From contig JAFSDJ010000013.1 in the NCBI GenBank assembly GCA_017436305.1, forward strand, positions 1 through 64,000: a stretch of 64,000 nucleotides of DNA. Direction: 5' to 3'. The stretch comes from Lachnospiraceae bacterium (lineage in GTDB: Bacteria > Bacillota > Clostridia > Lachnospirales > Lachnospiraceae). The position numbers and the translations under genes were made by a program. The notes below the pieces were generated by a model, which saw only the letters and a list, made by a program, of their open reading frames with translations, did no database searches and was not told the origin of the DNA. Each line of letters begins with the position of its first letter. Within the stretch, counting starts at the first letter, position 1. Below, one piece after another: positions 43,187 through 51,367 of the stretch.

Positions 43187-45333
43187 TAAAGATTGGAATG
43201 TTAATAGGTGATCGTTACGAAATATTAGAAAAAATCGGCACAGGTGGAATGAGTGATGTTTACAAAGCAAAATGTCACAAGTTAAACCGTTATGTTGCTA
43301 TTAAGGTATTAAAACAGGAATTTAATGAAAATACAAACTTTGTATCAAAGTTCCGTATAGAGGCTCAGGCAGCGGCAGGTCTTGCACATCCCAATATTGT
43401 AAATGTTTATGATGTAGGTGAAGAAGAAGGCATTTACTATATTGTTATGGAGTTAGTAGAGGGTATTACCTTAAAAAATTACATTGAAAAGAAAGCACGT
43501 CTCTCCGTAAAGGAAGCAGTAAGTATTGCCATCCAGGTGTCAATGGGTATTGAGGCTGCTCACAATAACAACATTATTCATAGAGATATTAAGCCGCAGA
43601 ATATTATGATTGCCAGAGATGGAAAGGTTAAGGTAACGGATTTTGGTATTGCAAAAGCAGCTACCAGTAATACTATTACATCCAATGTAATGGGGTCTGT
43701 TCATTACACTTCACCGGAGCAGGCAAGAGGCGGTTTTAGTGATGAAAAGAGTGATATTTATTCTTTAGGATGTACCATGTTTGAAATGCTTACCGGACAT
43801 GTGCCTTTTGATGGAGAAACAACAGTTGCCATTGCCATTAAACACATTCAGGAAGATATGCCTTCTCCAAGAGAATTTGTATCTGAAATTCCGGTTAGCG
43901 TAGAACAGATTATTTTCAAAGCTACACAAAAAAGTCCCGACAGACGTTATCAGTCTATGGGCGAGTTAATTGAAGACTTAAAACATTCCCTCATTGCGCC
44001 GGATGAGGAGTTTGTAAAATTGGCACCGGCTGAAATGGCAGGAGCTACAAAGGTTATTACGGAAGAAGATTTAACTGAAATTAAAGATAAAACAGGTACT
44101 TTAGCAGGCATTAACATTATCGGTGAGGAAGAAAAAGCAGCGACACCAAGACCTGTCAGGAAAAAAACACCACCAAAGGTAGAAACAATAGAAGAATACG
44201 ATGATGACGAGGAAGACTACGATGACGATGACTTAGATCCAAAAATGGAGCGAATCACCACGATTCTTGCCATTGTTGCAGCAGTTATTATTGGTGTAAT
44301 TGCACTTGTTCTTGTGGCAAATGCCATTGATACATTTAAAGGTGGTACAGGTACTCAGCCGGAAGAACAGACAACAGGCCAGACAACAAGCCAGACAACA
44401 GAGGAATCAACCGAAGAAGAAGGTGATCAGGTTGTGATGATTAAGGTTGTTGGTGAAGATTTGGAAACTGCAAAACAGAAGTTAAATGATATGGGACTGG
44501 GAACAAGAGTTTCTACTCAGGAATCTGATGAATATGCAGAAAACCATATAATCTCCCAGGGAGTAGCCGAGGGTGAAAAAGTTGCAATGTATTCTACAAT
44601 TGATTTAGTTGTCAGTAGCGGTTCCACTGGAGTGGAAGTAGATGATGTAAGTGGAATGGATGCTGAGTTAGCTGCCAAAGCATTAGAGGATGATGGATTT
44701 GTTGTAAAGAAAGATTATACAAACAGCGATACAATTGAAAAAGGTAAAGTAGTTTCCCAGGAGCCTTTAGCAGGTTCTAAAGCAAAGAAAGGTTCTGATG
44801 TTACAATTGTAATCAGTGAAGGCGCGGAAGTTAAAGAAGTTTCGGTTCCTGACTTAAGAGGAATGACAGAAAGCGCTGCGAAAACTAAGTTACAAGAGCA
44901 AAATTTAAAATGTGGCACTGTTTCTGAAACTTATAGCGATACCGTATCAGCAGGCTGCGTTGTAACGCAAAGCTACAATCCGGGAATTAAGGTGGCGGAA
45001 GGCACAGTAATTGACATTACTTTAAGTTTAGGGGTTAAGGAAGTAACATATAAATATGTAACAAGTTTATCAGCACCTACCGGCTATACAAGTGGAAGTG
45101 TTACAGTCACTATTAAAGCAAGTAATGGAGATATCAGAACTTTCTCTACAAACACATTTCCATGTGCAGTAAATGAAACAGGATTCAAAGTAGATAGCGG
45201 TACAATCAGCTTCACTTACAATACCGTTACAACAGAGATTGAAGTGGATCCGGATACCGGAGAAGAAACAGCTACAGAGATTACAAAAGCAGTGACTACA
45301 CCGGAACAGGCAATTACCTTTACTCAGGAGTAA
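43183..45333 (+). CDS. pknB: PASTA-domain serine/threonine protein kinase (PrkC/PknB/Stk1)
   Basis: A 716-residue membrane kinase. The Hanks-type kinase domain (about 10-270) has GTGGMSDVYKA, VAIKVLK, HRDIKPQNIMI and DFGIAK. A cytoplasmic linker with a very acidic stretch (DDDEEDYDDDDLDPK) leads to one membrane helix near 357-383. Outside lie a Thr/Gln-rich linker (TTGQTTSQTTEE), three PASTA domains (about 420-482, 484-547 and 551-616) that bind peptidoglycan fragments, and a C-terminal beta-rich domain of about 100 residues. It senses wall state and phosphorylates division, wall and translation factors. In Bacillus subtilis its targets include RsgA/CpgA, encoded next. Confidence 0.95.
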   Translation: MIKIGMLIGDRYEILEKIGTGGMSDVYKAKCHKLNRYVAIKVLKQEFNENTNFVSKFRIEAQAAAGLAHPNIVNVYDVGEEEGIYYIVMELVEGITLKNYIEKKARLSVKEAVSIAIQVSMGIEAAHNNNIIHRDIKPQNIMIARDGKVKVTDFGIAKAATSNTITSNVMGSVHYTSPEQARGGFSDEKSDIYSLGCTMFEMLTGHVPFDGETTVAIAIKHIQEDMPSPREFVSEIPVSVEQIIFKATQKSPDRRYQSMGELIEDLKHSLIAPDEEFVKLAPAEMAGATKVITEEDLTEIKDKTGTLAGINIIGEEEKAATPRPVRKKTPPKVETIEEYDDDEEDYDDDDLDPKMERITTILAIVAAVIIGVIALVLVANAIDTFKGGTGTQPEEQTTGQTTSQTTEESTEEEGDQVVMIKVVGEDLETAKQKLNDMGLGTRVSTQESDEYAENHIISQGVAEGEKVAMYSTIDLVVSSGSTGVEVDDVSGMDAELAAKALEDDGFVVKKDYTNSDTIEKGKVVSQEPLAGSKAKKGSDVTIVISEGAEVKEVSVPDLRGMTESAAKTKLQEQNLKCGTVSETYSDTVSAGCVVTQSYNPGIKVAEGTVIDITLSLGVKEVTYKYVTSLSAPTGYTSGSVTVTIKASNGDIRTFSTNTFPCAVNETGFKVDSGTISFTYNTVTTEIEVDPDTGEETATEITKAVTTPEQAITFTQE

Positions 45334-45336
45334 TTT

Positions 45337-46215
45337 ATGCAAGGAAAAATTATAAAAGGAATTGGCGGCTTTTATTATATTCATGTTCCGGATAAAGGCA
45401 TTTATGAGTGTAAAGCAAAAGGTCTATTTAGGAAAAAGGGAATGAAGCCGTTGGTGGGAGACAATGTGGAAATTGAAGTGCTTTCCGAAAGGGAGAAGAC
45501 AGGCAACGTGGTTTCCATACTTCCCAGGAAAAATGCGCTGATACGTCCGGCGGTTTCCAATGTGGATCAGGCAATGGTTATTTTTTCTGTAGTAAAGCCG
45601 GAGCCTAATCTGCACTTGATTAACAGCTTTTTAGTGATGATGGAAACCATGCAGGTGCCTTGTGTGTTATGTTTTAATAAAGAAGACTTGGCATCAGATG
45701 AACAAACAGAGAAAATAAAGGATAGTTTTAAGGAAACGGGATATCCTATTTATTTTATAAGTGCAAAAGAAGAAACAGGCATAGAAGAAATAAAGAAGCT
45801 GTTAGCGGGAAAGACTACTACAGTAGCAGGACCTAGCGGCGTAGGGAAATCGTCTCTAATAAACAATCTTCAAAAGCAGGTTTTAATGGAAACAGGAGCC
45901 ATCAGCAATAAGATTGAAAGAGGAAGGCACACCACACGCCATTCGGAGCTTATTGCTTTAGAGCAGGGGGGATACATTATGGACACCCCGGGATTTAGTT
46001 CCTTATCCGTGGACTTCATTCAAAAAGAAGAATTGCAGAATTATTTTCCGGAATTTTTAAACTATGAACCTGAATGTAAATTTCAGGGCTGTGCACATAT
46101 TCATGAACCGGAATGTGGGGTAAAAAAAGCATTGGCTGAAGGGAAAATCAGTCAGGAGCGGTATGACGATTATGTAATGTTTTATGAACAGTGTAAAGAT
46201 AAAAGGAGATATTAA
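45337..46215 (+). CDS. rsgA: ribosome small subunit-dependent GTPase RsgA
   Basis: A 292-residue circularly permuted GTPase for 30S maturation. An N-terminal OB domain (IIKGIGGFYYIHV) is followed by G4 (CFNKEDL) ahead of G1 (GPSGVGKSSLIN near residue 168), the permuted order typical of RsgA. The DTPGFSS G3 motif and a C-terminal zinc site (CKFQGCAHIHEPEC) complete it. The SD AGGAG lies within the end of pknB, 3 nt before the start, so the two are coupled. Confidence 0.95.
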   Translation: MQGKIIKGIGGFYYIHVPDKGIYECKAKGLFRKKGMKPLVGDNVEIEVLSEREKTGNVVSILPRKNALIRPAVSNVDQAMVIFSVVKPEPNLHLINSFLVMMETMQVPCVLCFNKEDLASDEQTEKIKDSFKETGYPIYFISAKEETGIEEIKKLLAGKTTTVAGPSGVGKSSLINNLQKQVLMETGAISNKIERGRHTTRHSELIALEQGGYIMDTPGFSSLSVDFIQKEELQNYFPEFLNYEPECKFQGCAHIHEPECGVKKALAEGKISQERYDDYVMFYEQCKDKRRY

Positions 46216-46217
46216 CT

Positions 46218-46886
46218 ATGTTGATTTTAGCACCTTCCATTTTGTCAGCGGATTTTACAAAGCTGGGAGAACAGATTAAAGAAGTGGAAAGAGCCGGTGC
46301 GCAGTATATCCATATTGATGTAATGGACGGTATTTTTGTTCCGTCCATTTCCTTTGGAATGCCGGTCATTGAATCCATCCGTCCTGTATCGGATATTGTA
46401 TTTGATGTACATTTGATGATAGATAAGCCTATCCGTTACATTGAAGAATTTGTTCAGGCGGGAGCGGATATTATTACGTTTCACGTAGAAGCCTGTGATA
46501 ATGTGAAGGAAACTATTGAAGAAATTAGAAAATACGGCAAAAAGGTAGGTATTTCCCTAAATCCTGCCACACCGGTTTCTGCTATTGAGCCATATATTGA
46601 GCTGGTGGATTTGATTTTAGTTATGTCTGTAAATCCGGGTTTTGGAGGACAAAAATATATAGAAGGAAGTAGTGAGAAAATTGCTCTGATTTCTAAGCTC
46701 GTAAAAGAAAGAAATCCACAGGCGCTTGTTTCTGTAGATGGTGGTATCAAAAAAGATAATGTAGTAGAAGTATTAGAAGCAGGTGCTGATATTGTAGTAG
46801 CAGGCTCTGCTGTATATAAAGGAAATGTATTTGAAAATGCAACATTTTTTATGAATCAGTTAAAAGAGTTTCAGGAAAAACAATAA
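46218..46886 (+). CDS. rpe: ribulose-phosphate 3-epimerase
   Basis: A 222-residue TIM-barrel epimerase interconverting ribulose-5-phosphate and xylulose-5-phosphate. Diagnostic segments are LAPSILSADF, HIDVMDGIFVPSISFG, MSVNPGFGGQ and SVDGGI. The start lies 2 nt after rsgA, with an SD AAGGAG inside that gene. It is commonly last in the prpC-pknB-rsgA-rpe order. Confidence 0.96.
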   Translation: MLILAPSILSADFTKLGEQIKEVERAGAQYIHIDVMDGIFVPSISFGMPVIESIRPVSDIVFDVHLMIDKPIRYIEEFVQAGADIITFHVEACDNVKETIEEIRKYGKKVGISLNPATPVSAIEPYIELVDLILVMSVNPGFGGQKYIEGSSEKIALISKLVKERNPQALVSVDGGIKKDNVVEVLEAGADIVVAGSAVYKGNVFENATFFMNQLKEFQEKQ

Positions 46887-47006
46887 GAAAAAATACAAAC
46901 AAAGCAAAAATCGGCAATGACAATATTACAAAAAGAAGGGATGGAGCGGTGCCCCTACTTGCGAGAATCTCTGAAATGCCGAATTTATGCGGAAATGGAG
47001 ATAAAT

Positions 47007-48104
47007 ATGAAATTAGGAATCGTAGGACTTCCAAACGTAGGAAAAAGTACATTATTTAATTCGCTCACAAAGGCAGGAGCAGAATCAGCCAACTATCCAT
47101 TTTGTACCATCGACCCAAATGTAGGTGTTGTATTAGTACCGGATGAAAGATTAAAGCTTTTAGGAGATATGTACAAGTCTAAAAAAGTTACAAACGCAGT
47201 TATTGAATTTGTTGATATTGCAGGACTTGTAAAGGGTGCCTCCAAAGGTGAGGGACTTGGAAATCAGTTTTTAAGCAACATTAGAGAAGTGGATGCCATT
47301 GTTCATGTGGTAAGATGTTTTGAGGATCCAAACGTAGTACATGTTGACGGAAGCGTTGACCCTGTAAGAGATATTGAAACAATTAATTTAGAACTTATTT
47401 TCTCTGATATTGAAATATTAGACAGAAGAATTGCTAAGACTACTAGAGGAGCCAATAATGATAAAACCCTTGCAAAAGAGCTTGCACTTCTTAAAAGAAT
47501 AAAAGAGCATTTAGAAGAAGGAAAGTTAGCAAAGAGTTTCGAAGTAACAGACGAAGATGAAGAAGAATGGATTAATGGTTACAACCTGCTAACCGGAAAA
47601 CCGGTTATTTTTGCAGCAAACGTAGCAGAAGATGAGTTGGCAGATGACGCGGCAGCAAATCCATGGGTGGGAAAAGTAAGAGAATATGCCAGTGCAGAGG
47701 ACTGTGAAGTGTTTGTAATCTGTGCCCAGATAGAACAGGAAATTGCAGAGCTTGACGAGGAAGAAAAAGCAATGTTCTTAGAGGACTTAGGTTTAAAAGA
47801 ATCCGGTCTTGAGAAGCTCATAAAAGCATCTTATAAACTCCTTGGTCTTATCAGTTATTTAACAGCAGGCGAAGATGAAACAAGGGCATGGACCATTAAA
47901 AACGGCACAAAGGCTCCACAGGCTGCCGGAAAAATTCATACAGATTTCGAAAGAGGCTTCATTAAAGCAGAAGTTGTAAATTACAAAGACCTTTTGGAAC
48001 AGGGCTCCCTTGCAGCAGCAAGAGAAAAAGGTCTTGTTGGAATGGAAGGTAAAGAGTATGTAGTAAAAGACGGAGATGTTATTTTATTCCGATTTAACGT
48101 CTAA
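47007..48104 (+). CDS. ychF: redox-regulated ATPase YchF (Obg-like)
   Basis: A 365-residue Obg-family P-loop ATPase associated with ribosomes and stress response. G1 is GLPNVGKSTLF at residues 6-16. The G4 position reads NVAE rather than NKxD, the change that gives YchF its ATP preference. A C-terminal TGS domain (RAWTIKNGTKAPQAAGKIH) ends the protein. The frame is open from 46917, but GGAG before the ATG at 47007 and the family N-terminus (MKLGIVGLPNVG) fix the start. Confidence 0.95.
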   Translation: MKLGIVGLPNVGKSTLFNSLTKAGAESANYPFCTIDPNVGVVLVPDERLKLLGDMYKSKKVTNAVIEFVDIAGLVKGASKGEGLGNQFLSNIREVDAIVHVVRCFEDPNVVHVDGSVDPVRDIETINLELIFSDIEILDRRIAKTTRGANNDKTLAKELALLKRIKEHLEEGKLAKSFEVTDEDEEEWINGYNLLTGKPVIFAANVAEDELADDAAANPWVGKVREYASAEDCEVFVICAQIEQEIAELDEEEKAMFLEDLGLKESGLEKLIKASYKLLGLISYLTAGEDETRAWTIKNGTKAPQAAGKIHTDFERGFIKAEVVNYKDLLEQGSLAAAREKGLVGMEGKEYVVKDGDVILFRFNV

Positions 48105-48133
48105 TAAGCCTTAATTTGAATGGAGTGATGATA

Positions 48134-49012
48134 TTGCCTGATATGATGGGAAAAATGGATATAGCATTTCCTAATTTATCCATTTACCTGGAAAATGTGC
48201 CAAAAACTATTACGATTTTTGGGTTTGATATTGCATTTTACGGAATTATTATTGCTCTGTCGGTATTAGCAGGTCTTTTTATGGTAAATCGCGAAGCAAA
48301 AGTAACAGGTCAAAACCCGGATTTATACTGGGATTTTGCCATGTATGCCATAGTTTTCTGTATTTGCGGTTCCAGAATTTATTATGTGGCCTTTTCATGG
48401 GATTATTATAAGGACAATTTGTTAAGTATTTTTAATTTAAGACAAGGTGGAATTGCCATTTACGGAACTGTGATTGCAGCCTGCATTACCTTGCTTGTGT
48501 ATTCAAAAGTGAAAAAGACATCGGCACTTTTAATGGCAGACACAGCAGTACCGGCATTGATTTTAGGTCAAATTACCGGACGATGGGCAAATTTTATGAA
48601 CAGAGAAGCCTTTGGCGGCTATACCAACAATCTGTTTGCAATGCGCCTTCCTATTGAAATGGTAAGACAATCCGACATATCAGCAGATTTAGCGGCACAC
48701 ATTATAGAAGGCACCAATTATATCCAGGTTCACCCTACGTTTCTTTACGAAAGCTTTTGGAATGTAGGTGTTTTATCTTTTATGATGTTATACCGCAAGC
48801 ACAAGAAATTCAACGGTGAAGTAGCCCTTATCTACTTTGGCGGCTACGGCTTAGGAAGAGCCTGGATTGAGGCCCTTCGCACCGACCAACTTCTAATCCC
48901 AAACACCAACATCCCGGTATCCGGACTACTGGCAATCCTGATGTTCATCTTTGCCATAGTAGCCGATATGGTGATGAGGGGTAATATAAGGAAAAAAATA
49001 AAAAATAGGTAA
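48134..49012 (+). CDS. lgt: prolipoprotein diacylglyceryl transferase
   Basis: About 292 residues with seven membrane helices; it attaches diacylglycerol to the lipobox Cys of lipoproteins. FGFDIAFYGIIIALSVLAG, RQGGIAIYG and the signature GRWANFMNREAFGG near residue 155 are conserved, as are HPTFLYES and GLGRAWIEALRTD. A TTG at 48134 with GGAG 8 nt upstream is the best start; the longer frame from TTG 48116 lacks an SD. A 3-kDa basic tail follows the last helix. Confidence 0.93.
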   Translation: MPDMMGKMDIAFPNLSIYLENVPKTITIFGFDIAFYGIIIALSVLAGLFMVNREAKVTGQNPDLYWDFAMYAIVFCICGSRIYYVAFSWDYYKDNLLSIFNLRQGGIAIYGTVIAACITLLVYSKVKKTSALLMADTAVPALILGQITGRWANFMNREAFGGYTNNLFAMRLPIEMVRQSDISADLAAHIIEGTNYIQVHPTFLYESFWNVGVLSFMMLYRKHKKFNGEVALIYFGGYGLGRAWIEALRTDQLLIPNTNIPVSGLLAILMFIFAIVADMVMRGNIRKKIKNR

Positions 49013-49037
49013 CATAAAGCAGTACAATACCTCAAAC

Positions 49038-49123
49038 GAAGTATGGCTGTCAAAATGAGATTTTCCAGACCTTGATAACGGGTGTTATAGGTCTGGAAAA
49101 TTTTATTTTGCCAGCCATACTTC
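49038..49123. repeat. 86-bp near-perfect palindrome (hairpin element C)
   Basis: Arms of 34 nt (49038-49071 and 49090-49123), running inward from GAAGTATGGCTG to TTTTCCAGACC, match at 31 positions plus two G-U pairs. The 18-nt centre adds ATAAC / GTTAT. It starts 26 nt after the lgt stop. No T run follows, so it is not a standard terminator. Its sequence is unrelated to elements A and B. Confidence 0.75.
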
Positions 49124-49256
49124 CTGGGGCTTGCCACTATACCCGGTCAGTCGATGCTCCGTGGGCCACAATTCCCCCACCTATCCCCCACTTTTGGGTA
49201 AAATCTACATCTAGCCCATCGAAAAAATGTTCCTACAATATATAGAATTTGCGAAA

Positions 49257-49290
49257 AAATATGCCAGAACATGGCATATTTTTTTTTCGT
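49257..49290 (+). terminator. terminator before the mraZ promoter
   Basis: A 10-bp perfect stem (AAATATGCCA / TGGCATATTT) with a 5-nt loop and a run of nine T. It insulates the dcw cluster from lgt. Confidence 0.9.
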
Positions 49291-49307
49291 TTAACCACAA
49301 AAAATAC

Positions 49308-49336
49308 TTGTAATACCACCATTATTAGTATAAAAT
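49308..49336 (+). promoter_or_regulatory. putative promoter of the mraZ dcw operon
   Basis: TTGTAA, 17-nt spacer, TAAAAT (an overlapping TATAAA would give 15 nt). It lies immediately upstream of the MraZ repeat sites. Confidence 0.6.
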
Positions 49337-49344
49337 AGTCACAT

Positions 49345-49382
49345 AAGTGGTGAAAAGTGGTGCGAAGTGGTTGAAAGTGGTA
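49345..49382 (+). promoter_or_regulatory. MraZ operator: four phased GTGG repeats
   Basis: AAGTGGT occurs four times with an exact 10-nt period (GTGG at 49347, 49357, 49367 and 49377), i.e. TGGTN units separated by 5 nt. MraZ is known to bind direct repeats of this kind next to its own promoter. Position just downstream of the -10 predicts autorepression of the dcw operon. Confidence 0.9.
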
Positions 49383-49419
49383 GAGAATCTATTTTAAACT
49401 TCGCATACAGGTGATTATT

Positions 49420-49851
49420 ATGTTCATGGGAGAGTACAGTCATACAATTGATGCAAAAGGCCGACTCATTATCCCTTCAAAATTTCGTGAAGCTCTTGGA
49501 GAAGAGTTTGTAGTAACGAAAGGTTTGGATGGGTGTCTTTTTGTGTATGACCAAACCGAATGGAGTGCCTTTGAAGAAAAATTAAAATCACTGCCTATCA
49601 CCAATAAAGACGCAAGACAATTTGTTCGTTTCTTCTTAGCAGGAGCGGCCAGTGTAGAAGTGGACAAGCAGGGAAGAATCCTTGTGCCAAATGTACTTAG
49701 AGAGTTTGCAAATTTACAAAAGGATGTAACTTTAATCGGTGTAGGAAGCCGAATAGAGATCTGGAGCAAAGAAAAATTTGAAGATACCTGTAACTATGAT
49801 GATATGGAAGATATCGCAGAACATATGGCAGAACTGGGATTTAGCATTTAA
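49420..49851 (+). CDS. mraZ: transcriptional regulator MraZ
   Basis: A 143-residue MraZ made of two AbrB/SpoVT-like halves, each with a DxxGR motif ([14 protein letters not shown] near residue 12 and [14 protein letters not shown] near 85). It is the conserved first gene of dcw clusters and represses it by binding the repeats upstream. The GTG at 49411 forms part of an AGGTGAT-type SD, so the ATG at 49420 is the start; this also gives the usual family length. Confidence 0.97.
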   Translation: MFMGEYSHTIDAKGRLIIPSKFREALGEEFVVTKGLDGCLFVYDQTEWSAFEEKLKSLPITNKDARQFVRFFLAGAASVEVDKQGRILVPNVLREFANLQKDVTLIGVGSRIEIWSKEKFEDTCNYDDMEDIAEHMAELGFSI

Positions 49852-49895
49852 AAATGCATTACCACTTTAACACTACAAAATGAATTGAGGAAATT

Positions 49896-50828
49896 ATGAC
49901 TTTTTCACATAAATCAGTATTATTAGAGGAAACAATTGAAGGACTAAATATAAAGCCTGAGGGCATTTATGTTGATGGCACGTTAGGCGGTGGCGGTCAT
50001 TCCTATGAAATAGCAGGAAGGCTTACAACAGGCAGACTAATAGGAATAGACCAGGATGAGGATGCCATATTAGCAGCAGGTAACCGGTTAGCAGATTATT
50101 CAGACAAGGTTACTATTGTACGAAGCAATTATGAAGCAATGAAACAGGTTCTAAAAGATTTAGGAATTTCAAAAGTTGATGGAATTGTACTGGACTTAGG
50201 CGTATCTTCTTATCAGTTAGATACGGTAGAAAGAGGTTTTTCCTACAAATATGATACTGAGCTTGATATGAGAATGGATAGGAGACAAAGCCTTACAGCA
50301 AAGGACATTGTCAATGAATATTCTGAAACAGAGCTTTATCATATGATAAAGGATTATGGTGAAGACCAGTTTGCAAAAAATATTGCAAAGCACATTGTAA
50401 AGGAAAGACAAAATGCCCCAATCTTAACCACTTATCAGCTAAATGATATTATTAAAAATGCCATACCGGCAAAGATAAGGGCAAATGGTGGACATCCTTC
50501 CAAAAAGACCTTTCAGGCAATTCGCATTGCTTGTAACAGAGAGTTAGATGTATTAAGAGATACTTTAGATGATATGGTGGATTTACTTAATCCGGAGGGA
50601 CGGCTTTGCATTATTACATTTCATTCCTTAGAGGATCGAATTGTAAAAAATGCTTTTAGAAAAAGTGAAAATCCCTGTACATGTCCTTCTGATTTTCCTG
50701 TATGCGTATGTGGTAAACAGCCGAAAGGAAAGGTAATTACAAGAAAACCAATCCTTCCAAGTGATGAGGAGTTAAAAGAAAACAAACGCTCCAAGAGCGC
50801 AAAACTTAGAATATTTGAAAAATTGTAA
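49896..50828 (+). CDS. rsmH: 16S rRNA (cytosine(1402)-N(4))-methyltransferase RsmH
   Basis: A 310-residue RsmH (MraW) that methylates N4 of C1402 in the 30S decoding centre. The SAM-binding motif is [11 protein letters not shown] near residue 27. [25 protein letters not shown] and [12 protein letters not shown] near 245 are conserved. A Cys-rich loop ([12 protein letters not shown]) precedes the end. Second gene of the dcw cluster, as expected. Confidence 0.97.
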   Translation: MTFSHKSVLLEETIEGLNIKPEGIYVDGTLGGGGHSYEIAGRLTTGRLIGIDQDEDAILAAGNRLADYSDKVTIVRSNYEAMKQVLKDLGISKVDGIVLDLGVSSYQLDTVERGFSYKYDTELDMRMDRRQSLTAKDIVNEYSETELYHMIKDYGEDQFAKNIAKHIVKERQNAPILTTYQLNDIIKNAIPAKIRANGGHPSKKTFQAIRIACNRELDVLRDTLDDMVDLLNPEGRLCIITFHSLEDRIVKNAFRKSENPCTCPSDFPVCVCGKQPKGKVITRKPILPSDEELKENKRSKSAKLRIFEKL

Positions 50829-50840
50829 TGAAAAGGAACT

Positions 50841-51350
50841 ATGAAAATGACAACAAGGCAGAATAGGACAAATTACAGAACTAATAATAGAATGAGCACA
50901 AGAGAGAATGAATATAGAAATAGTTCTTATGTATATGGAAATACTGTAAGAAAACTGGACGTTACTACAGCAATAGAAGAAGAACCGGTCAAAAGATTAA
51001 GTGATGCCGCAAGAAAAAACAGAGAAAAAGCAGCTCATATGAGCTTAGGTTATGTATCTTTTTTGGTTTTAGCAATGGCAGTAGCAGCAACAGTTCTAAT
51101 TGGATATATTAAATTACAGTCAGAGAATACTATGGCAAAAGAAAAAATTGCAGCTATGGAAAGTGAATTAAATGATTTACGCCTTAAGAATAATGAGGAA
51201 TATAGCAGAGTGGTAAGTGATGTTGACTTAGAAGAAGTAAAAAGAATTGCTATTGAAGAATTAGGCATGAAATATGCAGAAGAAGGACAAGTAATTAAGG
51301 TAGAAGGTGCCAAGGGCGACTATGTTCGTCAATACACTGATATGCCATAA
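50841..51350 (+). CDS. ftsL: FtsL-like cell division protein
   Basis: A 169-residue bitopic protein: about 75 residues of basic, Asn/Arg-rich cytoplasmic tail (TRQNRTNYRTNNR), one helix near 72-92 and an external coiled coil (MAKEKIAAMESELNDLRLKN). The end (IAIEELGMKYAEEGQVIKVE) is the usual FtsL/septum-formation ending. Sequence is poorly conserved in this family, so the call rests on topology and position between rsmH and the penicillin-binding proteins. It would bridge FtsB/DivIC-type partners and the septal synthase. Confidence 0.83.
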   Translation: MKMTTRQNRTNYRTNNRMSTRENEYRNSSYVYGNTVRKLDVTTAIEEEPVKRLSDAARKNREKAAHMSLGYVSFLVLAMAVAATVLIGYIKLQSENTMAKEKIAAMESELNDLRLKNNEEYSRVVSDVDLEEVKRIAIEELGMKYAEEGQVIKVEGAKGDYVRQYTDMP

Positions 51351-51367
51351 ACCTGAAGGGGATTTTC

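Noticed and set aside
46917..47006. N-terminal extension of YchF
   Set aside because: Family proteins start at MKLGIVGLPNVG, and an SD precedes the ATG at 47007.
49345..49382. Short direct repeats considered as a CRISPR remnant
   Set aside because: The 10-nt period and position before mraZ identify MraZ half-sites; no CRISPR array exists in the window.
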